A DNA stretch of 11,673 nt. Source: an uncultured Eggerthellaceae bacterium. Lineage in GTDB: Bacteria; Actinomycetota; Coriobacteriia; Coriobacteriales; Eggerthellaceae. Of the stretch, positions 6,068 through 11,673 are shown in pieces (position 1 is the stretch's first letter; each line of letters opens with the position of its first letter). Below the pieces are notes generated by a model that saw nothing but the letters and a program-made list of their open reading frames with translations, did not search any database and was not told the origin of the DNA. The translations under genes and the position numbers were made by a program. Location of the stretch: NCBI GenBank assembly GCA_934670115.1, contig CAKUOV010000057.1:1-11673 (forward strand), in the 5' to 3' direction.

Positions 6068-6076
6068 ATTCTATCA
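6068..6076 (-). promoter_or_regulatory. Possible extended -10 promoter for mfd
   Basis: On the minus strand TGATAGAAT (TG, one base, then TAGAAT) matches five of six positions of the -10 hexamer with the TG extension. No good -35 hexamer lies 16-18 bases upstream, as is common for extended -10 promoters. Initiation near 6061 would give a leader of nearly 150 bases before the GTG. No convincing promoter was found for nth on the plus strand. Confidence 0.35.
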
Positions 6077-6138
6077 AATGAAAAAACTAGGGTGGTGCAA
6101 AACCGACCATGCACAGCAAGAACGCAACGGAGGAGCCC

Positions 6139-6795
6139 ATGGCACGCGAATCAAAAGCAAAAAAGAAACAACGAGCCGAAGCCGTCTACGAAGAGATGGC
6201 AGCGCTTTACGCAAGCGCTCCATGCGCCTTGCATTTCGATGGCGACTCGTTTCGCCTGACCATCGCCACGCTGCTCTCTGCGCAAACAACCGACAAGAAC
6301 GTGAACAAGGTAACGCCGATGCTGTGGCAGCACTACCCCACCGTTGCCGATTTGGCAGCGGCAAATCCTGGTGACGTAGAAGAAATCATCCATTCCCTGG
6401 GCTTTTTCCGCTGCAAAGCCGCGAACTGCATCAAATGCGCGCAAGGAGTTATTGACCTATACGACGGCACCGTTCCGAAAACCATCGCCGAACTCACAAA
6501 GCTTCCGGGCGTTGGGCGGAAAACGGCAAACGTCGTTTTAGCGGAAGCTTTCGATATCGCCGAAGGAATCGCCGTGGACACCCATGTGTATCGCATTGCG
6601 CGCATCCTCGACTTCTCAAAAGGCGAAACACCTGATCAAGTTGAAAAAGACTTGTGCGCATTGTATCCGCAGGACCATTGGGTGAACATCAATCGCCGTT
6701 GGGTCCTGTTTGGACGTGAAATATGCATTGCGCGTCGCCCTCGCTGCGCGGATTGCCCTCTTGCCCAAAAAGGGCTGTGCCCCGAAATGCTGTAA
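6139..6795 (+). CDS. nth: Endonuclease III (DNA glycosylase / AP lyase)
   Basis: A 218-residue Nth, the base-excision-repair enzyme that removes oxidised pyrimidines and cleaves the resulting abasic site by beta-elimination. Visible: LLSAQTTDKNVN (45-56), helix-hairpin-helix LPGVGRKTANVVL (122-134) with catalytic Lys128, VDTHV with catalytic Asp147, and four C-terminal cysteines (196, 203, 206, 214) for the [4Fe-4S] cluster. The last spacing is seven residues (C-x6-C-x2-C-x7-C) where E. coli Nth has five. The start at ATG 6139 follows GGAGGAG (6129-6135); an in-frame ATG at 6109 lacks a ribosome binding site and adds ten unconserved residues. It is divergent from mfd and convergent with mntP; the 82-bp gap to the mntP stop shows no clear terminator. 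Confidence 0.96.
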   Translation: MARESKAKKKQRAEAVYEEMAALYASAPCALHFDGDSFRLTIATLLSAQTTDKNVNKVTPMLWQHYPTVADLAAANPGDVEEIIHSLGFFRCKAANCIKCAQGVIDLYDGTVPKTIAELTKLPGVGRKTANVVLAEAFDIAEGIAVDTHVYRIARILDFSKGETPDQVEKDLCALYPQDHWVNINRRWVLFGREICIARRPRCADCPLAQKGLCPEML

Positions 6796-6877
6796 GCCGA
6801 AAAGCCGCGAAGAAACGCAGCTGTGCGGTGCGCTAACGAGCATGTTCGCGGCACTATTCGCTTACGAGGGGTTACAA

Positions 6878-7450
6878 CTACACAATCAAGCCTTCTATCA
6901 GGATTTTCACACCAATGCCGATAAGCACCACACCACCCACTACCTGAGCAGGTCGCTCATAGCGGCTTCCGAAAGCATGTCCTGTCGCCACGCCAGCAAG
7001 CGAGAGCACAAACGTGGTAACGCCAATGATGCTTACCGAAGATACAATGTCCACCTGCAAAAACGCAAACGTGATGCCAACAGCCAACGCATCGATGCTT
7101 GTTGCAATGGCCAGCAGGAGCAGCTCTTTCACGTCAAGTTTAAAATTGCCGACAGCTTCTTCTTCGCCGTTTTCTGCGCCATGGAACACGTCCCAGAGCA
7201 TCTTTCCGCCGATAAAAGCCAGAAGTGCAAAAGCAATCCAGTGGGATACCGAAGTCACAAAGCTTGCGAACTGCGTGCCCAGCGCCCAACCCAAAGCGGG
7301 CATGAGCGCCTGAAACGCCCCGAAAAACAGCGCAATTACCGCAGCTTGCTTCATATTCAGACGCGGCATAGCCAAGCCCTTGCACACAGCAACGGCGAAG
7401 GCATCCATCGACAACCCTACGCCGATGAGCAGTAAATCAATTAATCCCAC
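6878..7450 (-). CDS. mntP: Manganese efflux pump MntP
   Basis: A 190-residue integral membrane protein of the MntP (formerly YebN) family, which exports Mn2+ to prevent toxicity. Six hydrophobic helices are visible at about 4-24, 36-58, 66-86, 108-130, 136-155 and 167-187. The two internally repeated family motifs are present: GLSMDAFAVA with Asp16 in helix 1, and ATSIDALAVGI with Asp120 in helix 4, each with acidic residues thought to bind the metal. Length is normal. The start is GTG at 7450 with GAGAGG about 8 bases upstream. It follows the mutY-like gene on the same strand after 72 bases. No yybP-ykoY manganese riboswitch fits in that gap, so Mn control, if any, acts elsewhere. Confidence 0.95.
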   Translation of the reverse strand: MGLIDLLLIGVGLSMDAFAVAVCKGLAMPRLNMKQAAVIALFFGAFQALMPALGWALGTQFASFVTSVSHWIAFALLAFIGGKMLWDVFHGAENGEEEAVGNFKLDVKELLLLAIATSIDALAVGITFAFLQVDIVSSVSIIGVTTFVLSLAGVATGHAFGSRYERPAQVVGGVVLIGIGVKILIEGLIV

Positions 7451-7481
7451 GAATAACGCCTCTCACATTATCCGATTTCTC

Positions 7482-7500
7482 ACGCTGAAAAACGCAGCGT
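7482..7500 (-). other. Small hairpin between mutY-like gene and mntP
   Basis: ACGCTG (7482-7487) pairs with CAGCGT (7495-7500) over 6 bp with a 7-base loop. No T-run follows on the minus strand, so it is unlikely to stop transcription; mntP can be read from the upstream genes. A GATAAT -10-like hexamer closer to mntP has no -35 partner and is not called. Confidence 0.3.
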
Positions 7501-7522
7501 TAATACCCACTACGGGACACCG

Positions 7523-8380
7523 CTACGGAATCAGCCTGTCGTCTTCCCTGCTGAAAAATCCCTCTTTTTGCAGATCGGCTAAAAGTCCCTCAAAATAATC
7601 TTGCGTCACGCCATCACGCCCAGCGCGGCGCTCGAAATCGTTCAAATCCTCAAATACTTGCTCCACGCTAATGCCGGGCGCCGGCAGAACAAGCCGCACT
7701 ATCTCTGCGCGTTTCTGCCGCCGCGAACCTTCGAATTTGCTCTGGCGCGTATATTCCTTGCTGCGCCGACTGGGATTCACCGTGGTCCGCTTCAAATATG
7801 CCCCGTAATCAAGCAGCGCGTAATACCAGCCGCGCACATTTTCGCGCGGACACGCCTCTTGCGCTAAAGGCGCGATCTGCTTATCGGAAACATCGCACTG
7901 ACCAGGAAAAAGTTCATGGAGAAACACCGTGCGCACGTTTGTTTCCAGATACACCCCCGGTACATCGAACGAAAACGCCCGAACACCCGCTGCCGTTGCC
8001 GGCCCAATACCGGGAAGTGCCAACAACGCGTCAAGCTCGCGGGGAATGGCTCCATCGTGGTGCGCAGCGCATTCATCGGCGCAGCGCTTCAACGCCAACG
8101 CACGGCGGTTATATCCCATGCCTTGCCATTCATCCACTACATCGGCCGTTGATGCACTCGCCAACGCATCAACAGTGGGAAATCTGTCAAGAAAACGCTC
8201 CCAGCGCACCAATACGCGCGCTACTTGCGTTTGCTGCAACATGACTTCGGAAACCAGCACCTCATAGGGGTCGCGCGTATTGCGCCACGGAAGATCGCGG
8301 TACAGCTCAGCTCCCTTATCCCAGACCAGCCGGCAGAAATCCGCCTTACTCAGCGTCAGATTCTGCTGATCCCAGGCCAT
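7523..8380 (-). CDS. MutY-like adenine glycosylase lacking the iron-sulfur cluster
   Basis: A 285-residue HhH-GPD glycosylase close to MutY, which removes adenine mispaired with guanine or 8-oxoguanine. The catalytic-Glu motif SEVMLQQTQV (44-53, Glu45) and WQGMGYNRRA (85-94) are MutY-like. The HhH loop is LPGIGPATAAGV (122-133), with no Nth-type lysine, implying a monofunctional glycosylase. Two departures: the catalytic Asp segment (LDGNV in E. coli MutY) reads LETNV, with Glu146 in its place; and no C-x6-C-x2-C-x5-C follows, the position being taken by DYGAYLKRT...NPSRRSKEYTRQSKFEGS (191-219). That block recurs, from memory, in clusterless HhH-GPD proteins of some anaerobes. There is no C-terminal NUDIX-like 8-oxoG domain; the end (about 235-285) looks like a small helical domain. 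ATG 8380 follows GGGGAAG and overlaps the upstream gene by 35 bases, implying translational coupling. Confidence 0.88.
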   Translation of the reverse strand: MAWDQQNLTLSKADFCRLVWDKGAELYRDLPWRNTRDPYEVLVSEVMLQQTQVARVLVRWERFLDRFPTVDALASASTADVVDEWQGMGYNRRALALKRCADECAAHHDGAIPRELDALLALPGIGPATAAGVRAFSFDVPGVYLETNVRTVFLHELFPGQCDVSDKQIAPLAQEACPRENVRGWYYALLDYGAYLKRTTVNPSRRSKEYTRQSKFEGSRRQKRAEIVRLVLPAPGISVEQVFEDLNDFERRAGRDGVTQDYFEGLLADLQKEGFFSREDDRLIP

Positions 8381-10250
8381 CGCGATCTTCCCCGAGCAAT
8401 GTAGCAACGTCGTTTGCCCCCTCGAAGCCCAAGAACGCGTCAAGTCCTTCCAGCTCGCGACGAAAATCGCTTACCACCTGCTCTTCGAGCGACTTGTACT
8501 CATCGGAATCGAGGGGCTGATATGCCGCCAACTTCTCGCAGATGGCAGCGGTTGTCAGCGGTTCATACTTCCTGGTAGAAAGCGACTCTTTATAGCTGGC
8601 CTCAATCGCTTCGCGGGCCGCCATGCAAATATCGAAACGCGGAAGACCCTTTGAGCACGCAACAAGCGTCTCAATCTGAGCCCCCTTCATAGAAGGATGC
8701 TTATTCATCAAATCGTTCCACAAAGACGTACGCTCCGATGCCGTGGGATAATCGATGTCAACCACGGTAAGCGGCTCAAGAATATCAAGGAACGCGCCTT
8801 GGATATCCGCGTCGGTCGAGCACGATGCCAAAACGTATACATCTGGATTTTCCACCGCAGAGCGAATAAGACGAACCGCCTCAAGCGCGCCCTTCGATGG
8901 ACCTTGCGCACCCGAACGAGAAGACGCGCACTCAAAGCAATCGTCATCGAACGGCAGCAAATGACCCCACAGGTCAATATCTTCCAGAAGAAGAACGCCC
9001 GAACCGTCTATCTGGCCTTTTGCCGCATTGAAGCGAAGCCCCAAGCTTGTTTGGGCCATAACGCACAGAACTAAATCGCCATGAATATTCTCGTCAACGT
9101 TAATGCGAACACCAGGAAGCTCCAGCTCGCCCAGCGTTGCCTCCATGAAACGGGAGGCATCTTCACGCGCGGCGGATCTGAACACGATTGCGTCCGAAAC
9201 AGGCATTCCCGAAAGTCCATGCTTTTCGTTGAGGAACGAAACGAAGTTTTTCAGCTCGGGATTGTTTGCAAAGCCAATGCCCAACGCATGCATCTGCTCA
9301 ATGGCATGCTCAAACCCCGCCATATCGGCATACGTCAAACGGTTCGCAGCCTGAATGCTTTTCTGTCCCGCGCCGGGTAAACCAAACGCTGCAATAGCGC
9401 CGTGTCCACCTTGCAGAATCTGGGACAAAAACGGCAGTACATCAGGCGCCTGCGACGCATCAGCCGCATTCTGGCTATCCCCTTGCTTGCCAACAATCGC
9501 AGCATGATGCTCCGAGCGATTATTCGCACCCGCGCCACCCGTGCTCCGGATGACAAAATGGTCGGAAGCGGTGTCCGATTTGCCGGAGCCAACGACAGAA
9601 TCATCGTCACCCTTCAGCACCTCAGACGCATCCACCTCATCGGATACATCTGATGCGTCACCGCCATTGCGCACGTTTTCGCCATCAGAAGCGTCATTAA
9701 GCGCCGGATTCGCCTGATGGTACTCGCAAACATCGGAATCGGGGCATTCCGAACAGTCTTCTTCCGTGCAAATGTCGTCCGTCAACTCTATTTCGTTTTC
9801 GATTTCATCAAGAAACTCATCGAAGAGCGCATCCATGCCGCCGAAACCCATATCGGCAAGCTGCGACGGAATGGAAGAGAGCACTTGTTCAAGCTCGCCG
9901 CGATCAACACCGAACTCCTCCAAGCGCTCAAGAGCCAAATCCTGCAGACGCAAAACGTATTGCTGCACTTCGTCTTGCGAAAGATACGGCTCCATCAAGC
10001 TGAAAATGTGCTCGGCCAACGTGCGCTGTTTACTCGAAGCCGCCAAAAACCAGGCTTGCTTCAAACCATCGATAAAAATGTTTTCAGATGCCACGCCCTC
10101 TTTTTGGGCGCAATCGAATGCCGCCAAGTAAAGAGACGTCGCCAAAGAGTCGTCTCCTTCTTGCTGCGCACACTGGGCGCGATTCAAATAATCCAAGGAG
10201 CGTTTCGCAGAACGCGTACCTTCAGTGTTCAACTCGTCATTCCCAAACAC
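8346..10250 (-). CDS. Unrecognised protein: helical N-terminus, four-Cys motif, degenerate AAA+ domain
   Basis: 634 residues; I do not recognise the family. Residues about 13-135 are helical with TPR-like spacing. An acidic stretch (140-160) leads to C161-x4-C166-x2-C169-P-x4-C175, a possible metal or Fe-S site. Residues about 185-270 are low-complexity Asp/Ser/Gly. Residues 305-560 follow an FtsH/Cdc48-type AAA+ order: TYADMAGFEHAIEQM (306-320, like TFDDVAGLDEAKEEL), then a strand where Walker A should be (DAIVFRSAAREDASRF, 353-368) but no GxxxxGKT, a Walker-B-like VLLLEDIDLWG (419-429), a sensor-1-like VLASCSTDAD (473-482) and an SRH-like ERTSLWNDLM region. ATP hydrolysis is therefore doubtful. 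GTG at 10250 follows AGGAAGGAGG at 8 bases; the TTG 60 bases upstream is less likely. It lies 49 bases after the HAD gene and overlaps the mutY-like gene. A role with the glycosylase is an inference from this coupling. Confidence 0.85.
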   Translation of the reverse strand: MFGNDELNTEGTRSAKRSLDYLNRAQCAQQEGDDSLATSLYLAAFDCAQKEGVASENIFIDGLKQAWFLAASSKQRTLAEHIFSLMEPYLSQDEVQQYVLRLQDLALERLEEFGVDRGELEQVLSSIPSQLADMGFGGMDALFDEFLDEIENEIELTDDICTEEDCSECPDSDVCEYHQANPALNDASDGENVRNGGDASDVSDEVDASEVLKGDDDSVVGSGKSDTASDHFVIRSTGGAGANNRSEHHAAIVGKQGDSQNAADASQAPDVLPFLSQILQGGHGAIAAFGLPGAGQKSIQAANRLTYADMAGFEHAIEQMHALGIGFANNPELKNFVSFLNEKHGLSGMPVSDAIVFRSAAREDASRFMEATLGELELPGVRINVDENIHGDLVLCVMAQTSLGLRFNAAKGQIDGSGVLLLEDIDLWGHLLPFDDDCFECASSRSGAQGPSKGALEAVRLIRSAVENPDVYVLASCSTDADIQGAFLDILEPLTVVDIDYPTASERTSLWNDLMNKHPSMKGAQIETLVACSKGLPRFDICMAAREAIEASYKESLSTRKYEPLTTAAICEKLAAYQPLDSDEYKSLEEQVVSDFRRELEGLDAFLGFEGANDVATLLGEDRDGLGSAESDAE

Positions 10251-10258
10251 CGAAAACG

Positions 10259-10268
10259 CCTCCTTCCT
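10259..10268 (-). promoter_or_regulatory. Strong ribosome binding site fixing the GTG start of the AAA-like gene
   Basis: AGGAAGGAGG on the minus strand, 8 bases before GTG (10248-10250). It decides against the longer reading from TTG at 10310, which would overlap the end of the HAD gene and add 20 residues. Confidence 0.7.
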
Positions 10269-10299
10269 AAGGCAAGCGGCGCATTGCCGCCCGAAAAAC

Positions 10300-10995
10300 T
10301 TACCACTCAACTATATGCCAATTACGCTTCTTCGCGTAGCGTTCCAGCGCGGGACCAGGCGAAACAGCAATCGGATGCTGCGAGAACTCAAGGAGCGGAA
10401 TATCGGAATAATGATCGGCATAAGCGTACGTCAAATCCCAATTTCCTTCGCCGAACAATTCGTTGCCGAACTTCTTTACGCGGCGCACCTTCTCTTCGCC
10501 CTCAACAGCACGACCCTGCACCTTGCGCGTGTAGCAGCCGTTCTCGTCAACCGCCATGCGAACGGAAATCTGACGCGAGAACGCATGCTTTTCCATCGCA
10601 CGCAAGATAATGGGCTCAAACGTTGCCGAAATTACCACCACGGTATCGCCCTGCTCCGCATGCCGACGCATGGCCTCGTCTGCCTGAGAGCGATACAGCG
10701 GTTCAATCTGCTCATCGTAAAACTCATGCAAAAAGGCATCGACTTCCTGCTTAGGCTTACCCTCAAACGCGGAAAACACCAAGCCGCGCGCCCATTCTTC
10801 GCTTTGGGGAAGATGCCACGCATACGCAATCCCCCAAGCTGCAAGGCGCAAAAGAATCGTGGGGCGCAGCATTTTGCGTGCAGAAAGATACTTCACCAGC
10901 GCAACGGGAGAGTTTCCCGAAATGCTGGTGCCATCGAAGTCGAAAACCACCACGCGGCCTTTTTTCTGCGCTGTTTTATCCTGCTGTTTTTCCAT
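10300..10995 (-). CDS. HAD superfamily IB hydrolase (SerB-like phosphatase)
   Basis: A 231-residue haloacid-dehalogenase-type phosphatase. Motif I is VVVFDFDGTSIS with nucleophile Asp19 and acid/base Asp21; motif II is VVVISATFEP with Ser123; motif III is Lys169 in GEEKVRRV; motif IV is YADHYSDIPLL with Asp194 and Asp198. The helical cap between motifs I and II (about 30-110) places it in the HAD-IB group that includes phosphoserine phosphatase, but the cap (NSPVALVKYLSARKMLRP) resembles the uncharacterised TIGR01490-type hydrolases more than SerB, so the substrate is unknown. ATG at 10995 follows AAAGGG at 8 bases; that site sits in a 4-bp GCCC/GGGC mini-hairpin. It is the first of four closely spaced minus-strand genes ending at mntP; the ABC gene upstream is 157 bases away. 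Confidence 0.9.
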   Translation of the reverse strand: MEKQQDKTAQKKGRVVVFDFDGTSISGNSPVALVKYLSARKMLRPTILLRLAAWGIAYAWHLPQSEEWARGLVFSAFEGKPKQEVDAFLHEFYDEQIEPLYRSQADEAMRRHAEQGDTVVVISATFEPIILRAMEKHAFSRQISVRMAVDENGCYTRKVQGRAVEGEEKVRRVKKFGNELFGEGNWDLTYAYADHYSDIPLLEFSQHPIAVSPGPALERYAKKRNWHIVEW

Positions 10996-11128
10996 ATTTC
11001 AAGCCCTTTGGGGCAAGATCCTTTCTTTCAATGCGAAGGCACAAGCGCAAAGGTGCGGCCCCTGCAACCTGCTCTGCAAGTGCGGGCCCACACATCGCGC
11101 GAAAAACGCATGCACCAACAACTTGCCT

Positions 11129-11137
11129 ATTTTAGCA
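11129..11137 (-). promoter_or_regulatory. Possible extended -10 promoter for the HAD-AAA-mutY-mntP group
   Basis: TGCTAAAAT on the minus strand (TG, one base, TAAAAT) lies 15 bases after the ABC stop codon. No -35 match is evident. Initiation near 11122 would leave a leader of about 125 bases before the HAD start; that leader holds two similar GTGCGGSCCC-type blocks about 33 bases apart but no recognised riboswitch or terminator. Confidence 0.4.
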
Positions 11138-11151
11138 AATGCAATGCGTCG

Positions 11152-11673
11152 CTAGTCCTTCTCAACGGTATCATCGCAACTCGCAAACTGCGAATTGTAC
11201 AAATCAGCATAGAACCCTTTCTGCGCAAGCAGCTGCTCATGAGTTCCTTGCTCGATAATATCACCATTGTTGATGACCAATATCAAATCTGCGTTACGAA
11301 TAGTTGACAAGCGGTGAGCAATCACAAAACTCGTACGACCTTCCATAAGCGTATCCATAGCACGCTGGATATGCTCTTCGGTACGCGTGTCCACCGAGCT
11401 TGTTGCTTCATCCAGAATCAAAATATCGCGGTTCGCCAAAATCGCTCGCGCAATAGTCAAAAGCTGTCGCTGACCTTGGCTGATGTTGCTTGCGTCCTCG
11501 TTGATCACAAAGTCGTACCCACCGGGAAGTGTCTGAATGAAGTGATGCGCGCAGCCCGCCCTTGCCGCAGCTTCCACCTCTTCATCGCTTGCGTCAAGGC
11601 GCCCATAACGAATGTTGTCGCGAATCGTGCCGTTGAACAGCCACGTATCCTGCAAAACCATGCCGAAACGCGC
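11152..11673 (-). CDS. ABC exporter, C-terminal part of the ATPase domain (5' end outside window)
   Basis: The last 173 residues of an ABC transporter of the exporter (ABCB/MsbA-like) type; the frame is open to the right edge. Visible: Q-loop FGMVLQDTWLFNGTIRDNI, signature motif NISQGQRQLLTIARA (ISQGQ rather than LSGGQ), Walker B DILILDEATSSVD with the catalytic Glu, and H-loop VIAHRLSTIRNAD. The TIRDNIRYGRL segment is typical of multidrug-type half transporters, usually made as an N-terminal membrane domain plus this nucleotide-binding domain and often paired as heterodimers with an adjacent gene. The substrate cannot be told from this part. It ends with TAG at 11152, 156 bases before the HAD start. 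Confidence 0.93.
   Translation of the reverse strand, partial: ARFGMVLQDTWLFNGTIRDNIRYGRLDASDEEVEAAARAGCAHHFIQTLPGGYDFVINEDASNISQGQRQLLTIARAILANRDILILDEATSSVDTRTEEHIQRAMDTLMEGRTSFVIAHRLSTIRNADLILVINNGDIIEQGTHEQLLAQKGFYADLYNSQFASCDDTVEKD

Noticed and set aside
7451..7522. A yybP-ykoY manganese riboswitch before mntP
   Set aside because: The gap is only 72 bases and lacks the family's conserved loops; only a 6-bp hairpin is present.
9717..10610. A 297-codon plus-strand frame
   Set aside because: It is antisense to the AAA-like and HAD genes and has no signal or domain.
10225..11307. A 360-codon plus-strand frame
   Set aside because: It lies antisense to three well-supported genes (the start of the AAA-like gene, all of the HAD gene and the end of the ABC gene) and has no recognisable domain.

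Overview
This is a moderate-to-high GC bacterial chromosome segment. The gene types, the preference for strong purine-rich ribosome binding sites, frequent GTG starts, and intergenic palindromes resembling those I associate with anaerobic Actinomycetota of the class Coriobacteriia (Eggerthella/Slackia-like lineages) suggest that group. This assignment is an inference, because no rRNA or other marker gene is present.

Layout. Positions 1-825 (minus) hold the start of a secreted, DUF4430-containing (transcobalamin C-terminal-like) surface protein that runs off the left edge. Its leader (826-1250) carries a promoter with a nine-G tract in its spacer, a probable cobalamin riboswitch (1044-1195) and an intrinsic terminator hairpin (916-957). 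The whole reads as a B12-controlled attenuator in front of a putative corrinoid-binding surface protein. Positions 1250-2115 hold no credible gene but are packed with palindromes and inverted repeats, including two near-identical 29-bp hairpins in opposite orientation at the ends. Positions 2116-5913 (minus) encode the transcription-repair coupling factor Mfd, with an extra Ser/Ala-rich basic C-terminal tail of about 100 residues. Divergent from it is nth (6139-6795, plus), encoding endonuclease III.

From 6878 to the right edge everything is on the minus strand. In order of transcription there is the end of an ABC exporter (11152-11673), a HAD-IB phosphatase (10300-10995), a large unrecognised protein with a degenerate AAA+ domain and a four-cysteine motif (8346-10250), a MutY-like adenine glycosylase without an iron-sulfur cluster (7523-8380, overlapping the previous gene by 35 bases), and the manganese exporter MntP (6878-7450).

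Three genes (mfd, nth, mutY-like) belong to DNA repair. The most unusual features are (i) the translationally coupled pair of a pseudo-ATPase-like protein carrying a C-x4-C-x2-C-x5-C motif and a MutY homologue that has lost its own cluster; (ii) the riboswitch/attenuator leader of the DUF4430 gene with a homopolymer in its promoter; and (iii) the palindrome cluster downstream of mfd. No tRNA, rRNA, CRISPR array, transposase or phage gene was seen.
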